From positions 45,290,400-45,354,399 of the forward strand of contig CM064480.1 of NCBI GenBank assembly GCA_032716605.1: DNA of 64,000 bases, given 5' to 3'. A program made the position numbers and the translations under genes. Of this stretch, positions 62,803-64,000 are shown piece by piece (position 1 is the stretch's first letter; every line of letters begins with the position of its first letter). The notes beneath the pieces are model-generated. The model was not told the origin of the DNA, made no database searches, and worked only from the letters and a program-made list of their open reading frames with translations. Source of the DNA: Paralithodes platypus. Its lineage: Eukaryota; Arthropoda; Malacostraca; Decapoda; Lithodidae.

Positions 62803-63200
62803 TCAGAGTAAAATCTGTAATAAATCCGCCAATGTATAACCTGTCTTGCAGTCGCACAGCACGAACAGTTTAATCCCGAAACGATGCCTCTTTGATGGGA
62901 TATACGGCCTGAAGTGAAGGTTCCCCCGGAACAGAACCAGAAACTCGTCGATGACCACTTTCTTGAACGGCTTGAAGAAGGCTGTGAACTTTTCCCGCAT
63001 CATATCAGAGAAGGCCCTAACTTTCCCCAGGCGGCATGGGATGTACTTATTAGTGTTGGTCACAAAGTGGAGGTTCGAGAGCATGACAAGGTAACGATCA
63101 CAGGCTATTAACTTACCGAAGACAGGAGCGGCAATGATGTCGCCCATGATCCAGTAGTCTTGGAGCCGGTGTTTTTTTCATGCGGGCCATGAACATATAC
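62803..63200 (-). pseudogene. piggyBac-type transposase fragment
   Basis: A minus-strand frame from 63147 reads MGDIIAAPVFGKLIACDRYL, LSNLHFVTNTN, LGKVRAFSDMMREKF, VVIDEFLVLFRGNL and IPSKRHRFGIKLF. These are motif blocks of the DDE_Tnp_1_7 domain, including an acidic VIDE position. Upstream bases (63148-63175) continue the homology (RLQDYW). Both ends of the protein are missing, so it is a relic. The CR1-like LINE fragment begins just beyond it. Confidence 0.8.
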
Positions 63201-63244
63201 ATTTGCTCAATAGTTATCCTTATTCTTCAACAATACAAAAATCA

Positions 63245-63922
63245 ACCCTTCATCTTCTCTCAATATTTTTGGTGTCTCTTTTTCTTCTGCTCTCATTTGG
63301 AAGGACCATATTACCAGTCTTGCTAAGGCAGCCTCCCAGAAGCTGGGTGTGCTCAACCGCCTTAGGGGGTTCTTTTCCCCTGCACAGCTTCTTGCTCTGT
63401 ACAGGGGCATAGTGCGCCCTTGTATTGAGTATTGTTCACATGTGTGGGAGGTTCCTCTCACACTGCTCTCCTAGACAAGGTTGAAAGGAAGGCCTTTCGT
63501 ATCATTAACTCCCGTCCACTCACCAACTCTCTGCAATCTCTCTCTCTCTGCTGCAATGTTGCATCTCTCTCGCTATTCTATCGCTACTATAATAATCAGT
63601 GTTCCTCAGAGCTATCCCAGTGCATACCACCTCCTTTACGTAGGGCACGTGGTACCCGTCTTGCAACTCAATCCCACCCCTACTCTCCAACCCAAGAGTG
63701 AAATGTTACTCTCAAACTTTCTTCTACTCAACAGCTGAGCTCTGGAACTCTCTCCCAGAATAATTTTTTCCCGCTTCCTATGACTTAAATTGCTTCAAAC
63801 TCCGTGTGTCCAGGCATTTTGGCTCGAACGTCCCTTGATTTTGGCCCTGTCACTCTTTCAACTATGGGGGAGGCACTCGCTATAGGCAGTTATGCCTTTT
63901 GCCTCCCTCAATCACATAGAAG

Positions 63923-63928
<6 letters not shown>
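63245..63928 (+). pseudogene. CR1-like LINE 3' end with poly-A
   Basis: The plus strand reads ALIWKDHITSLAKAASQKLG, LLALYRGIVRPCIEYCSHVW, then in a shifted frame LLDKVERKAFRIINSRPLTN and VASLSLFYRYYNNQCSSEL. This is the C-terminal region of a CR1-like LINE reverse transcriptase. A frameshift lies near 63450. It is followed by the 3' end also found at 19011-19241 and an A run (63929-63950). A second A run closes the window. Confidence 0.78.
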
Positions 63929-63953
<25 letters not shown>

Positions 63954-64000
63954 TTACTATGGCCTAGCTCTTCATGTGCCGAAAAAAAAAAAAAAAAAAA

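Noticed and set aside
1..64000. Endogenous nimavirus or other large viral insertion
   Set aside because: No viral structural or polymerase motifs; all coding signals belong to transposable elements or the ILRUN-like exon.

Overview
The window is eukaryotic, intron-rich and dominated by transposable elements. It looks like an arthropod genome, most likely a crustacean. The signs are spliced THAP/P-element genes, Gypsy, RTE-like and CR1-like retroelements, a Tigger element, a piggyBac relic, short TTAGG-type runs and long microsatellites. There are no bacterial operons, ribosome binding sites or CRISPR arrays. The assignment to crustaceans rests on the mix of elements and one host exon, so it is an inference.

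Layout, 1-13 kb: two minus-strand THAP/P-element genes. Copy A has its THAP exon at 12.5-12.8 kb and a broken catalytic exon at 1-1203. Copy B (exons at 10.3, 7.6, 7.3 and 6.8 kb) lies between those two pieces. The same stretch holds a 4.0-kb element with 369-bp terminal inverted repeats (1854-5859), a 1.5-kb foldback element (7991-9489) and a 0.9-kb MITE (10512-11410).

13-20.8 kb is a mosaic of broken repeats: hairpin MITEs, pieces of a third long-LTR Gypsy family, short (CAA)n-tailed elements and a gag relic. 20873-32044 is a complete, young Gypsy element on the minus strand (Gypsy-1), with 2822-bp LTRs, a GGTCT target duplication and an intact 1175-codon pol. 32.1-34.2 kb is another long-TIR element carrying a decayed conserved ORF. 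35-37 kb holds an RTE 3' end and a third-family LTR.

37.3-52.3 kb is one decayed RTE-like LINE split by later insertions: a solo LTR, a miniature LTR element (TRIM) with a tRNA-like promoter in its LTRs, and a second complete Gypsy element on the plus strand (Gypsy-2, 40230-50702, AAAAG duplication). The only confident host gene is the first coding exon of an ILRUN/C6orf106 homologue at 52883-53037. Everything after it appears to be intron 1, filled with a 0.7-kb repeat family, a TA-flanked MITE, a complete Tigger transposon on the opposite strand, a piggyBac relic and a CR1-like LINE end.

The strongest new-looking signals are as follows. Both Gypsy elements share a -1 frameshift module at the gag stop: an in-frame GGGTTTT heptamer, a 6-nt spacer and a GC hairpin that leads straight into pol. 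Both also share an ORF downstream of pol that runs into the 3' LTR. The TRIM carries a tRNA-like A/B-box region inside its LTRs. The 4-kb inverted-repeat element also has a tRNA-like segment in each arm. The 1.5-kb MITE carries many copies of GGAGACGCA.
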